DNA of 64,000 nt, from NCBI GenBank assembly GCA_017430945.1, contig JAFRMB010000033.1, positions 1 to 64,000 on the forward strand. Direction: 5' to 3'. Origin of the DNA: Clostridia bacterium. GTDB taxonomy: Bacteria > Bacillota_A > Clostridia > Christensenellales > Aristaeellaceae. The notes below the pieces were generated by a model that was not told the DNA's origin, searched no databases, and was given only the letters and a program-made list of their open reading frames with translations. How positions within the stretch are numbered: the first letter of the stretch is position 1; the number at the start of each line of letters is the position of its first letter. A program made the translations under genes and the position numbers. Below are positions 53,115-63,452 of the stretch, one piece after another.

Positions 53115-54131
53115 TCAGTGTTTGGCCGGGTTGGTGATGCCGCGGGCAGCCATGCTCTCCTCCAGGTAGCGCTTCTCCCTCTGGATCTTGCGCAGGTAGT
53201 CGAAGGCCAGTGCGACGATCAGCAGCGCACCTTGGGCGACCTGCTGCCAGAAGGTCTGTACGCCCACCATGTTCAGGCCCGTCTTGAAGCCCTGCAGCAC
53301 CACCATGCCCAGGAAAGTGCCGAAGATGGTGCCCACGCCGCCGGTGAAGGCCGTGCCGCCCAGCACCGCCGCGGTGATGGCGTCGACCTCCAGACCTTCA
53401 CAGGCAGAGGGCTGGCCGGAGTTCATGCGCGCCGCCAGCAGCACGCCGGCGAACGCGGCCAGGGAGGACTCGGTGATGTGCAGCCGGTAGATGATGGCCG
53501 TGGGGTTCAGGCCCGCCAGCTTCGCGGCGTAGGTGTTGCCGCCCAGCACGTAGACGCTGCGGCCGAAGTAGGTCTTGCTGAGGATCAGCCCGAACACGAT
53601 GTAGGCGATGAGCAGCAGGAGGACCGGCACCGGCAGCCAGCCCATGAGGCGGGTGGTACCCAGCTTCACGAAGGGCTTGCTGCTGACCGCGACGGCCTTG
53701 CCGTTGCAGAGGATGTAAGCGAAGCCGCGCACGATGGACATCGAGGCAAGCGTTGCGATAAAGGGCTGGAGTTTGAGCCGCGTGACCAGCGTGGCGTTGA
53801 CGCAGCCCACCGCTGCGCCGCTCAGAACCGCCGTCAGCATCGCCAGATACGGGTGCAGGCCCGCTTTGCACAACACTGCCGCCAGTACACCGGCGAAGGC
53901 TGCCACGGAGCCGGCTGACAGGTCGTTCTGGTTGGCGATGATCAGGTTCGTCTCGCCGATGGCCACGAAGCCGGTCAGTGAGCAGGCAATCAGTACGTTG
54001 GTCAGGTTGGACACCGAGAAGTAGTTCGGGTTCAGCAGCGAGAACAGCAGGACGAGCAGGATCAGCGCGATGATCAGCGTCAGCTTGTCGGCGATATCGC
54101 TTTTCTTGAATTTCTCGACAAAGTTGCTCAT
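53115..54131 (-). CDS. Sugar ABC transporter permease (AraH/RbsC type)
   Basis: The 338-residue protein lies 2 nt after the ATPase gene. It has about ten hydrophobic segments and the family's characteristic GSVAAFAGVLAAVL, GLEVDAITAAVLGGTAFTGGVGTIFGT and PYFGR-like KTYFGRSVYVLGGN loops. It forms the homodimeric channel of the monosaccharide transporter. Confidence 0.88.
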   Translation of the reverse strand: MSNFVEKFKKSDIADKLTLIIALILLVLLFSLLNPNYFSVSNLTNVLIACSLTGFVAIGETNLIIANQNDLSAGSVAAFAGVLAAVLCKAGLHPYLAMLTAVLSGAAVGCVNATLVTRLKLQPFIATLASMSIVRGFAYILCNGKAVAVSSKPFVKLGTTRLMGWLPVPVLLLLIAYIVFGLILSKTYFGRSVYVLGGNTYAAKLAGLNPTAIIYRLHITESSLAAFAGVLLAARMNSGQPSACEGLEVDAITAAVLGGTAFTGGVGTIFGTFLGMVVLQGFKTGLNMVGVQTFWQQVAQGALLIVALAFDYLRKIQREKRYLEESMAARGITNPAKH

Positions 54132-54133
54132 GC

Positions 54134-55633
54134 TCAGGCCCCTTTCTTTTCTTCCATGGCGTAGGAGAGGATCCGCTCCTCGGTGAACTCGTCCCGCATG
54201 AGCTGTCCGCTGATGCGGCCGTCGCGCATGACGATGATGCGGTCGGAGATGCCGATGATCTCAGGAAGCTCCGAGGAGATGACGATGACCGCCATGCCCC
54301 GCTGTGCGCAGTCTGTGATGATGCGGTAGAATTCCGCCTTCGCGCCGACGTCGATGCCTTTCGTGGGTTCGTCCAGGATCAGTACCTCGGGGTCGGTACA
54401 CAGCCAGCGCCCCAGGATGACCTTCTGCTGGTTGCCGCCGGAGAGCTGCGCGATCAGCTTGTCAAGTGAAGGCGTCTTGACGTCGAGCGCCTTGACCTGC
54501 TGGTCCGCGATCTTCTCTTCGCGGTCCGTCTGCACGAAGCCGATCTTGCTCAGCAGATTTTTGAGGATCGAAACCGTGATGTTGCCCCCCACGGAGATGT
54601 TCGGCAGTATGCCCTGGACCTTCCGGTCCTCGGGCACCATGGCCAGGCCGTAGGACAGTGCCTGAGAGGGCGACTTCGGCAGCGCCACTTTTCCGTTGAC
54701 GGTCACCCGGCCGCTGTACACGGGATCCAGCCCGAACAGCGCCCGGCAGATCTCGGTGCGCCCTGCGCCCACCAGCCCCGCAAAACCAAGGATCTCACCC
54801 TTGTGGGCTTCGAAGCTGATGTCGCTGACGTAGGGGGTGCATAGGCCCTCGACCTTGAGCACTGCCTCGCCAAAGGTCCTGTTGTGGGGCAGGTCGTTGA
54901 AGATGTCGCCCAGCGAGCGCCCCACCATCAGCCGGATCAGCTCCGCCTGGGTGGTCTCGGCAACGTCAAGCATCTTCACGAACCGGCCGTCCTTGAAGAT
55001 GATGACCTTCTGGGCGATCAGCTCGATCTCGCTCATACGGTGGGATACGTAGAACACGATCTTGCCCTGGCTCTTCAGCTCCCGGATGATATTGAACAGG
55101 ATGTCGATCTCATTGTCACTGAGGCTGGCCGTGGGCTCATCGAAGGCGATGATGTCGGAATCGCGATTGATGGCCTTCATGATCTCAACCATCTGCTGGT
55201 GGGCGATGCTCAGGTTGCTCACCTTGGTGTCCGGCGCGATGTTTAGTCCGAAGCGCCTCGCGATATCCGCCGTCCGCCGGTTCATGAGCTCGAAGTCCAC
55301 CACGCCGTTCTTCTTGGGCCAGTCCCCAAGGAACACGTTTTCCGCCACCGTCATGTTCATGAGGATCTGTCGCTCCTGGTAGATGACGCTGACGCCGTGG
55401 GCGATGGCCTGCTTGGGGGTCTGGAAATGGATGGGCTTGTCGTCGATCAGGTATTCGCCGAGGTCCGGTTGATAGTCGCCGTTCAGGATCTTTAAAAGTG
55501 TGGACTTCCCGGCACCATTCTCCCCTAGGAAAGCGTAGACGCAGCCGCTCTCCGCGCGAAAGCTGATGTCGTCAAGCGCCACCACGCCGGGGAAGAACTT
55601 GCTAATATTTCGAAACTCCAGGGATCTAGCCAC
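54134..55633 (-). CDS. Sugar ABC transporter ATP-binding protein, two ABC domains (AraG/RbsA type)
   Basis: The GTG start (MARSLEFRNISKFFPG) follows GGGAGG; a longer frame from 55723 lacks a site and would cover the operator. The 499-residue protein has two ABC domains. The first has Walker A GENGAGKST and FDEPTASLSDNE. The second has the degenerate VGAGRTE, signature LSGGNQQK and LILDEPTKGIDVGAK. This is the CUT2-family layout. It is the first gene of the minus-strand operon controlled by the divergent promoter region. Confidence 0.9.
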   Translation of the reverse strand: MARSLEFRNISKFFPGVVALDDISFRAESGCVYAFLGENGAGKSTLLKILNGDYQPDLGEYLIDDKPIHFQTPKQAIAHGVSVIYQERQILMNMTVAENVFLGDWPKKNGVVDFELMNRRTADIARRFGLNIAPDTKVSNLSIAHQQMVEIMKAINRDSDIIAFDEPTASLSDNEIDILFNIIRELKSQGKIVFYVSHRMSEIELIAQKVIIFKDGRFVKMLDVAETTQAELIRLMVGRSLGDIFNDLPHNRTFGEAVLKVEGLCTPYVSDISFEAHKGEILGFAGLVGAGRTEICRALFGLDPVYSGRVTVNGKVALPKSPSQALSYGLAMVPEDRKVQGILPNISVGGNITVSILKNLLSKIGFVQTDREEKIADQQVKALDVKTPSLDKLIAQLSGGNQQKVILGRWLCTDPEVLILDEPTKGIDVGAKAEFYRIITDCAQRGMAVIVISSELPEIIGISDRIIVMRDGRISGQLMRDEFTEERILSYAMEEKKGA

Positions 55634-55708
55634 CGAATCAGCCTCCCTCTGTCTGGAACTTCGGTGTGTTGGGACCGCCCTTTGGAGTGCGGGCGGCATC
55701 TGATTGAG

Positions 55709-55724
55709 TGTGTTCGTTAACACT
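55709..55724. promoter_or_regulatory. Operator, copy 1 (leftward promoter)
   Basis: TGTGTT-CGTT-AACACT has 5 of 6 arm positions paired. It lies about 7 nt downstream of the leftward -10 box, over the expected transcription start. Copy 2 at 55915 differs only in the last base. Confidence 0.75.
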
Positions 55725-55730
55725 ATTCGG

Positions 55731-55760
55731 ATTATACAACATATCCTGTCATCTTGTCAA
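55731..55760 (-). promoter_or_regulatory. Consensus promoter of the sugar transporter operon
   Basis: On the minus strand a perfect TTGACA, 18 nt, perfect TATAAT. Such a strong promoter would need the overlapping operator for control. Confidence 0.85.
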
Positions 55761-55873
55761 CCCCCGTCTCGATTTTTTGTACAGTAATTGGAATTTTAGA
55801 AGTTTGCTTCTCAACACTCAAAACATTTCACCTTGATTTTTGCCTGAAATCGAAAAATGAAGGCCTTACCCCC

Positions 55874-55902
55874 TTGAAAAAAGGGTGAGAAGCCGCTATA
55901 AT
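55874..55902 (+). promoter_or_regulatory. Promoter of the dehydrogenase-dehydratase operon
   Basis: TTGAAA, 17 nt, perfect TATAAT on the plus strand, about 50 nt upstream of the start at 55956. Confidence 0.8.
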
Positions 55903-55914
55903 AGTGTCAAATAG

Positions 55915-55930
55915 TGTGTTCGTTAACACA
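55915..55930. promoter_or_regulatory. Operator, copy 2 (rightward promoter)
   Basis: TGTGTT-CGTT-AACACA has perfect 6-bp arms and lies 13-28 nt after the -10 box, in the initial transcribed region. It is the likely site of the LacI-type regulator encoded at 58831. Confidence 0.78.
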
Positions 55931-55955
55931 ATCCACTGAAAGGCTGGGAGAGAGT

Positions 55956-56753
55956 ATGAGTACAAACAAAAAGGCGTTGGTCACCGGCTCCAGTCATGGG
56001 ATAGGTAAGGCGATCGCCATAGCATTGGCAAAAAGCGGATATGATGTGGGGATCAATTACTGCGGCAATCGTGAGGGTGCTGAGGACACGCTCAGGATCA
56101 TCCGCGAGAACGGCGGTACCGCCGCGATCTTCCACGGGGATGTGGGTAACTACCGGTCGCTCGAGCAGATGTTCAGAAATTTCATCGATGAGTTCGGCAC
56201 CATCGATCTGTTGGTGAACAACGCCGGCGTCAGCGAGTTTCATCCTATTCTGGAGACCACCGAGGCCGAGTGGGACCACATCACCGATATCGATTGGAAG
56301 GGCACCTACTTCGGCACCCAGTTCGCCGCGAGGGAGATGGTCCGGGCGGGCCACGGCGGTGTCGTCATCAACATGGCGTCCAACCATGTCGACGGATGCT
56401 TCCCAGAGGCCAACGTCTACGCGCCCAGTAAGGCGGCAGTGGACACATTCACTAAGAATGCGGCCATGGAGTTGGCGCCCCACGGCATCCGCGTGGTCGC
56501 CGTGGCTCCGGGCTACACAAACGTGTGGACGCTGGACAATCCGGTCCAGGCCGCCCGTGCGAGGATACCACTCAAGCGCTTCGCAGAGCCGGAGGAGATC
56601 GCGGAAATCATCGTGTTCCTGGCCTCGGACAAGTGCGCGTACATGACAGGCACCCGCGTGACGGTAGATGGCGGTGCGCTGCTGCCGGTGGTGCCGGAGA
56701 ACGCGCTGGAGACCACGTCGATCCTGGACCCGGCCAAGAAAGACAAGCTGTGA
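55956..56753 (+). CDS. SDR-family oxidoreductase (probable sugar dehydrogenase)
   Basis: The ATG follows GGGAGAG. The 265-residue protein is a classical short-chain dehydrogenase: TGSSHGIG cofactor loop (residues ~11-18), NNAG, catalytic Ser in INMASNH and Tyr/Lys in YAPSKAAVD, and the C-terminal TGTRVTVDGG. The context (lactonase and aldonate dehydratase genes follow) suggests NAD(P)-dependent oxidation of an aldose to its lactone, but other alcohols are possible. Confidence 0.88.
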   Translation: MSTNKKALVTGSSHGIGKAIAIALAKSGYDVGINYCGNREGAEDTLRIIRENGGTAAIFHGDVGNYRSLEQMFRNFIDEFGTIDLLVNNAGVSEFHPILETTEAEWDHITDIDWKGTYFGTQFAAREMVRAGHGGVVINMASNHVDGCFPEANVYAPSKAAVDTFTKNAAMELAPHGIRVVAVAPGYTNVWTLDNPVQAARARIPLKRFAEPEEIAEIIVFLASDKCAYMTGTRVTVDGGALLPVVPENALETTSILDPAKKDKL

Positions 56754-56762
56754 GGTGCCGCC

Positions 56763-57911
<1,149 letters not shown>

Positions 57912-57916
57912 GAGCA

Positions 57917-58786
57917 ATGATAAGGAGACTTGAACTGGCGCCCTGCGCGCTGGGCGAGAATGCGCTTTGGCATCGTGAGAGTGGTGAGTTCGTGTTCACG
58001 GACATCCTGAAGGGCACGCTGTGGGCAGTAAAGCCCGGAGACGGCGCGCCACGATTACTGGCCGAATGCCGGTATGAGACGGGTGCTTTCCTGTTCGACG
58101 GAGGCGGCGATGTGCTGCTTCTGACCTGTGCGGGCGTGTTCCGCTGCACATATGCCACGGGCTTCATCGAATACGATCATCCGTTATGGAGGGTGCCGAT
58201 GCTGCCCACTGAGCGATTCAACGACGCCATATGCGACGCGGAGGGTCGCATCCTGGCGGGCACCAAAACGGATGCGAACACGCAAGGCAGTCTATGGCTG
58301 CTCGAAGCCGGCCGGGAGCCCGTGCGATTGCTCCGGGGTCTGAAGATCTCCAACGGCATGGGGTTCAGCCCGGATGGCAGTACTCTGTACCACACCGATT
58401 CCGGAGACCGCACCATTTACAGATATGACTATGCGCCCGGCGTACAAAGCCTGACGGGCGGCGCGCCGCTTGTCACCCTGACCGGTGCGATCGGAGACGT
58501 GCCGGACGGTATGACCGTTGACAGGGAGGGAAACCTGTGGACGGCCTGCTGGGGCGGCGGCTGCGTGCGCGTGTTTGCGCCCGACGGTGCGCTGCTGGGC
58601 GAACACCCGATGCCTTCAACGCAGGTGAGCAGCGTATGCTTCGGCGGCGATGACCTGTCCGCGCTGATGGTGACCAGCGCCGCTATCGGTTCCTCCGATC
58701 CGAACGACGGAGGTATCTATCTTGCTGACGGCCTCTCGATGGCGGGCAGAGAGGAATTCCGTGCTGTGTGTCCCGTCACCTGTTGA
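57917..58786 (+). CDS. SMP-30/gluconolactonase-type sugar lactonase
   Basis: The ATG (MIRRLELAPCALGENALW) lies 5 nt after the dehydratase stop. The 289-residue protein is a six-bladed propeller of the SMP-30 family. The metal-site Glu is in GENALWH, an Asn/Asp pair is in RFNDAICDAEGRI and SNGMGFSPDGSTLYHTDS, and the third blade has PDGMTVDREGNLWTACWGGG. It would open the lactone made by the SDR to the aldonate used by the dehydratase. Confidence 0.88.
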   Translation: MIRRLELAPCALGENALWHRESGEFVFTDILKGTLWAVKPGDGAPRLLAECRYETGAFLFDGGGDVLLLTCAGVFRCTYATGFIEYDHPLWRVPMLPTERFNDAICDAEGRILAGTKTDANTQGSLWLLEAGREPVRLLRGLKISNGMGFSPDGSTLYHTDSGDRTIYRYDYAPGVQSLTGGAPLVTLTGAIGDVPDGMTVDREGNLWTACWGGGCVRVFAPDGALLGEHPMPSTQVSSVCFGGDDLSALMVTSAAIGSSDPNDGGIYLADGLSMAGREEFRAVCPVTC

Positions 58787-58830
58787 TATCATGGGCCGCA
58801 TCTATCGATAATGACAATCCGAGGTAAGTT

Positions 58831-59907
58831 ATGGCAACGCAACCAACCATTCGGGATGTGGCGATCCTGGCCGGTGTCTCCATTGGGACCGTCGACCGCG
58901 TGCTGCACAACCGCGGCAAGGTCTCAAAGGCCAATTTGAAGGCAGTCCAAGGCGCCATTGAGGCGTTGAATTACCGACCAAGTCAGATCGCCCGCGCCCT
59001 TGTGACCCGTCGCAGCAATCTGACCATCGGCGTTTGCATCCCTTTCGTCGAGCGGGAATTCTGGGCAGAAGCGCGAAGCGGCGTGTATCAGGCGGCGGAA
59101 AAGCTAAAGCCGTTCGGCGTCGAGGTGGCCTTGAAGGAGGTCGGAAGCTACGACATCGATGCGCAGCTCACCGCCATCCGGGAACTCGTCGGTCAGGGCG
59201 TGAACGCCATCGTGCTCACGCCGGTCCAGGGCGGCATCACGACGCAGCTGGACGATATCATCCCCGATGATATCCCTTTTGCCACCGTCGTGGAGGACAC
59301 CCCGCAGACCCGAAGGTTGTTCCACGTAGGCCCGGATGATTATGCCATGGGAAAGGTATTGGGTCGGCTGGCTTCGCTTTACTGTGGCGAGGCGATCCGG
59401 TGCGTCATATTCGCGCCCAACTACATATTCCAGGGCACCCAGTCCCGCATTCGGGGTTTTTGTGACTTCCTGAAAGCAGAAACGCCGGAGGCACAGATCC
59501 TTGAGATCGCCCAAATGCCGCTGGAAAATGAAATGGCCGGTTACCAGACCATTTTTGATGAGACCCGTCAGCAGATCCAGGCGCACGGCGACCTCAATCT
59601 GGTATATGTCACCAACGGTCTTACACAATGGGCGGCGGCAGCTGTGAAAACCTGTCGCATGCAGGGCAGGATCGACGTGTTTGGCTTCGAACGGACGGAA
59701 ATGACCCAACAGTATATGGACGAGGATATCATTCGGGCGACCGTATGCCAGCGTCCTTTTCAGCAGATGTATACGGCGGTCACGTATATGTATGAGCATC
59801 TGCTGGGTCAGCGCACTTTTGAAACGCCGATCATCCCTGCTGAATGCAGGATTCTGATCAAAGAAAGCATGGCGTTGATGCGCACGGGAACAGCCATTGA
59901 TGAATGA
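58831..59907 (+). CDS. LacI-family transcriptional regulator
   Basis: The ATG follows GAGGTAA. The 358-residue protein has an N-terminal LacI helix-turn-helix and hinge (IRDVAILAGVSIGTVDRVLHNRGKVS, then LNYRPSQIARAL). Its sugar-binding domain is of the type-1 periplasmic class (NLTIGVCIPFVEREFWAEARSG). It is the last gene of the rightward operon and probably represses both halves of the locus through the twin operators, releasing them when the sugar or a pathway intermediate binds. Confidence 0.92.
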   Translation: MATQPTIRDVAILAGVSIGTVDRVLHNRGKVSKANLKAVQGAIEALNYRPSQIARALVTRRSNLTIGVCIPFVEREFWAEARSGVYQAAEKLKPFGVEVALKEVGSYDIDAQLTAIRELVGQGVNAIVLTPVQGGITTQLDDIIPDDIPFATVVEDTPQTRRLFHVGPDDYAMGKVLGRLASLYCGEAIRCVIFAPNYIFQGTQSRIRGFCDFLKAETPEAQILEIAQMPLENEMAGYQTIFDETRQQIQAHGDLNLVYVTNGLTQWAAAAVKTCRMQGRIDVFGFERTEMTQQYMDEDIIRATVCQRPFQQMYTAVTYMYEHLLGQRTFETPIIPAECRILIKESMALMRTGTAIDE

Positions 59908-60000
59908 CAGCATGACGGGATCGGTACCGACACAGCATTAGGCTTGCGTTTCCTCGTCAGAAAGCAGCACGGTCAGACATATTTCAACCAACCATCCACG

Positions 60001-60029
60001 GGAAGTTGTAACGGCTTCCTGCGTTTTTT
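60001..60029 (+). terminator. Probable intrinsic terminator of the rightward operon
   Basis: GGAAG/CTTCC stem followed by TGCG and six T residues, about 95 nt past the LacI stop. The stem is short. Confidence 0.5.
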
Positions 60030-60045
60030 GAACCGCATACGTATT

Positions 60046-60232
60046 ATCCGAACGCCACGATTACTCTTTCGCACGACAGGATAACGCTTTGCGAGGTCCT
60101 TTTGACGTTTTGTTGTGAAGGACGTATAACAAACAAGGCTTCCCCGTGGCCATGTACCTCACAGGGAAGCCAAACACGTTTATCCGACTAAGGCGACAGG
60201 CGAATAGCCTCTTGCGCGAAGTGCCTGAATCA
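60046..60232 (+). repeat. Dispersed intergenic repeat, copy 2
   Basis: Aligns by eye with 39257-39440 in the same orientation. Both copies contain a short frame reading LTGKPNTF, RLRRQ and REVP. This may be a remnant peptide or merely conserved DNA. Confidence 0.75.
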
Positions 60233-60304
60233 ACAGATGCATGGCGTGATCTGCTTCTTCATTATTCTGCAACTAAGCATGTCATCGCTTTCCGCTCAAG
60301 TCTG

Positions 60305-62122
60305 TCAGGCCGCGGGCGCCTCTATCCGCGAGAACCATTCGTTCATCATACTGTCCAGCATTGCGTCGTCATAATATGGGGAATAGTCGCCCGGGATCAG
60401 GCGCGGGAAATACGGATTCTGCCGGTCCGTCGTCTCGATTCGCTCGATGGGCAGATCGGGCACGGCGCCTGACTCCACCTCTTCGCCGTTTCCGTTCCTG
60501 AAATGCCATTGATAGCTGGACATGATGAACACGGGGCCGTCGGACAACGTCATCATTTGCACGATGCTGCTTCCGCCGCCGGTGGGCTCGCCGATCACCG
60601 CTGCACCTTTTTCCTGCATCATAATGGGAAACAGATTGCCGCAGGAAAAGGCAAACCGGGTCGTCAGCACGCCGAGGTTGTAATCCCGGGCCACTTCCCG
60701 ATCCCTCTCATCAATGACGCCGTCCATGTTTCTGTCCACCCTGATGAATGCGTGCATGTGCTGCTTCGTCAGGGTGTTGTAGCCGTGAAAGTCCACATCC
60801 CCGGTGACCAGGCCGACGATCGCGCACATCAGATCCTGGCTCCCGCCGGCGTTGTCGGTCAGGTCAAAGATGATGTTTTGGATGTCGGGATCGGCGGCGG
60901 CTCTTTCAAGCCCCCTGCAGGTGATGCCCAGGGCGTCCATGGGCATTTTGCCCGCTCCGTCCTCCCAAGCGTGCCAGCCCGCTTCATCCGGCTCAAAGGC
61001 GTCGATGCGGATGATGGCGGTGCTGCCGCACACCCGATAGGTCTCATCTCCCCAAAGCTCCTGCCGGACCGTCTCAAGCGCAGACTTGCCGTAATACTGG
61101 CTGAAACTCCTGTCAGCTGACGTTGATTCCATCATCATTTCAGACAGGCGCGCTGTGGCACCCCCATAGAGATCCTGCATCCCCATCAGGGTGTTGGGCG
61201 TCATGGCGACGGTATGTCCATCACTTAAGCCATAGCAGAACAGTTCGTACATGCCGGCCAGGTATTCGATATAATCGGCGGAGTGGAGCGCCCTGCGGAT
61301 CTTCCCGCCCCGGCCATCGGGCAGATCGTCCAGCGCGGCATCGAGTCCCTTTTCCGAGATGGCTGTATCCAGAAGCGCCGGGCCGGGATGTCCATAGAAG
61401 TAATCGACCAGGAAGCAGAGCTCTCCGTAGGCTTCGCTGATCTGATCCGCTTCGCGCTGTGCCTCTCCGTTGATCAGTGCCCGCAGTCTTTCGCCCTCGT
61501 AGTACCCCGGCGCAAAGGTATAGATGTTCTCCATGGACCCGGAGTACTTAAAGAGCCGTTCCCCGTTGTACGCGATCAGGTTCAAAGAGCCATCCTCCAG
61601 CATGCATCCGAGGAGCGCCAGGGGCAGGTAGACATCGTCTTCGTCCGCGTACATGGCTATCCCATATCTGGCGAGATCAAAGGTGACCGGCGCCGGTCCA
61701 TCCTCGTAAATGAGCTCAGTGACCTCCGTCCAGCTGCAATCGGAATCCTTGATGCCTGTCTTCTTTCGGATGTAAGGCAGCACAGGGGTCTGAAAACCCG
61801 CCCAGTCCTCTGCATACAGGGTCCCCGCAGATGGATTGGCGACCAGCGTTTTGCCGTTTGGATGGACGATGATCCAGGTTCCGTCCTCCTGCGGCTCAAC
61901 GGCCACATCCAGTCCCTGATTCGCGGCCATATAGGCTTTGATCCCGATACAGGCGATGTGCGGCTTATCCGCATAAAACCGCAGGTCCAGGCTGCCGATC
62001 TGGCCGTCGTCATCCCAGAGAGGGGTCGGCTGTTCGGTATAAGGCTGCGCATCCTCCCCCAGGGCCGGGATGAGGCCAAGCATCAAGCCCAGACAGAGGA
62101 ACAACGAGACGAGCTTCTTCAT
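60305..62122 (-). CDS. Secreted S41-family (C-terminal-processing-type) peptidase
   Basis: The ATG (MKKLVSLFLCLGLMLG) follows AAGGAG. The 605-residue protein has a signal peptide, a ~230-residue N-terminal domain with copper-amine-oxidase-like strands (LPLALLGCMLEDGSLNLIAYNGERL), a middle helical part and an S41 core (NIIFDLTDNAGGSQDLM; nucleophile Ser in FAFSCGNLFP; GAAVIGEPTGGGSS). The GKG lysine of CtpA is not seen in its usual place, as in other distant S41 members. Likely an extracellular protease; substrate unknown. Confidence 0.82.
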   Translation of the reverse strand: MKKLVSLFLCLGLMLGLIPALGEDAQPYTEQPTPLWDDDGQIGSLDLRFYADKPHIACIGIKAYMAANQGLDVAVEPQEDGTWIIVHPNGKTLVANPSAGTLYAEDWAGFQTPVLPYIRKKTGIKDSDCSWTEVTELIYEDGPAPVTFDLARYGIAMYADEDDVYLPLALLGCMLEDGSLNLIAYNGERLFKYSGSMENIYTFAPGYYEGERLRALINGEAQREADQISEAYGELCFLVDYFYGHPGPALLDTAISEKGLDAALDDLPDGRGGKIRRALHSADYIEYLAGMYELFCYGLSDGHTVAMTPNTLMGMQDLYGGATARLSEMMMESTSADRSFSQYYGKSALETVRQELWGDETYRVCGSTAIIRIDAFEPDEAGWHAWEDGAGKMPMDALGITCRGLERAAADPDIQNIIFDLTDNAGGSQDLMCAIVGLVTGDVDFHGYNTLTKQHMHAFIRVDRNMDGVIDERDREVARDYNLGVLTTRFAFSCGNLFPIMMQEKGAAVIGEPTGGGSSIVQMMTLSDGPVFIMSSYQWHFRNGNGEEVESGAVPDLPIERIETTDRQNPYFPRLIPGDYSPYYDDAMLDSMMNEWFSRIEAPAA

Positions 62123-62439
62123 GGGGCAAAGTACTCCTTTCTGATTTTGACGGATCCGCCGTCCGGGCCTGAGCCCTTATGATGTCCGGTGAAACCTGTT
62201 GCGCGTTTCAAACCCTGTAAGCCAAAGAAAGCATTTCCAACCATGGGCGATGGCCGGCGGGGGAGGGAGCCTGTGCCTCGATCCTGCCGGGCGATAAGGA
62301 ATAATTCGACAACATGCGTCAAGAGTCCTTCTAATCCTATAAGTCGGGCGGTGGATCCCTGTTTGAAGATACCATGGGCTCACGCTGCGGGACTTTTTTT
62401 ATCTCAATCTACGACTCCCTGCCCGATGCCGGGTGGCGG

Positions 62440-62571
62440 ATGAAGGAGATCGACCGGATGGATATGCCCGGCTTTTTGAAGGCTGGGGCATGGGACACAA
62501 GCCGGGCGAAGGGAAAGGCCGGATCCGGGGAATGGTATATCGACGGGGTATGGCCTGGGTCGAAGCCATAA
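62440..62571 (+). pseudogene. Short phage-like C-terminal remnant
   Basis: About 43 residues (IDRMDMPGFLKAGAWD, then YIDGVWPGSKP) recall the ends of small phage tail-region proteins in Clostridia. There is no upstream start with a site and no other phage gene nearby. Weak assignment. The rest of 62123-62590 holds nothing recognisable. Confidence 0.3.
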
Positions 62572-62599
62572 GAGCGGACGATCGATAATGGGAAATGTC

Positions 62600-62628
62600 T
62601 TTCCTCATGGCTTTTCATGTGGTATACT
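62600..62628 (+). promoter_or_regulatory. Predicted promoter, near-duplicate of one at 15442
   Basis: TTTCCT, 17 nt, TATACT with TGG extended -10, about 50 nt before the ATG at 62682. Confidence 0.6.
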
Positions 62629-62681
62629 AGGTGCAGGAACGGGAATCATGTGCCGCAGACATATGCGTGAGGAGGGAAAGC

Positions 62682-63377
62682 ATGCGTAAACGCAGATCCC
62701 ACGGCTTATTGATCTTTACGCTCGTATGTGTCGTTTTGCTGGTGGGAGGGATCTTCCTGGCAACCAGGACCAGGACGGAAAGAGGTTACCCGGTTCGCGG
62801 CGATACATGGAAGCTTGTCGTGGGGACGATGCTTGCATCGTTCGGTGGTTTTGGGTTCATTGGCGGAATGATCATCGTCCTGAAGCACAGGCAGCGGTAT
62901 GGCGCTGCTGTTCCGGGCCTGACAGATCCACACGAAGCGCTGATGAAGGGGCAGATCTCACAGGATCGCTACGATGCCATTCGAAAGAAAGGGATCGTCT
63001 CCCTTGTGATCGTAACGGCACTTTCTGCGTGCATGTTGGCATTCTGGCTCAACACATTTTCCGTCGTTCTGGCGATACTGATGATCCTCGGCGGCATCGG
63101 AGCGCTTGTGCTGATCGGTAGCGGCAAAGGCGGTCTGTTTGCGCTGGCCGGTATTGCCGGCATCGTCGCCGGGATACTGGTCATAGCATCCTCCGATGTC
63201 GACACCGGCAAGCGATACGCCTATTTCATCAACGGCATAAAGATCGGCGAAGGCAACGGAGCAACCTCCAACGCATTGGGTGGACTTCTGGGCTCCGTCT
63301 TCCTGGTCGGGGGATTAATAGTGGGCGTCGCCTATGCGATCACCGCCATCTGCTCCCTGGCAACGAGAACTGCTTAA
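62682..63377 (+). CDS. Membrane protein with SHOCT-like segment
   Basis: The ATG follows GAGGAGGGAA. The 231-residue protein has six hydrophobic helices (LLIFTLVCVVLLVGGIFL; LASFGGFGFIGGMIIVL; and four more after residue 115). Between the second and third is a short amphipathic stretch (LMKGQISQDRYDAIRKK) like the SHOCT oligomerisation motif. Function unknown. Confidence 0.7.
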   Translation: MRKRRSHGLLIFTLVCVVLLVGGIFLATRTRTERGYPVRGDTWKLVVGTMLASFGGFGFIGGMIIVLKHRQRYGAAVPGLTDPHEALMKGQISQDRYDAIRKKGIVSLVIVTALSACMLAFWLNTFSVVLAILMILGGIGALVLIGSGKGGLFALAGIAGIVAGILVIASSDVDTGKRYAYFINGIKIGEGNGATSNALGGLLGSVFLVGGLIVGVAYAITAICSLATRTA

Positions 63378-63452
63378 GAGCAAAGACAGGATCACGTATC
63401 GGGCCTGAAACGCTTGAAACAGGAGAAAAGCTAAAGCGAAAGAGTGGTAACA

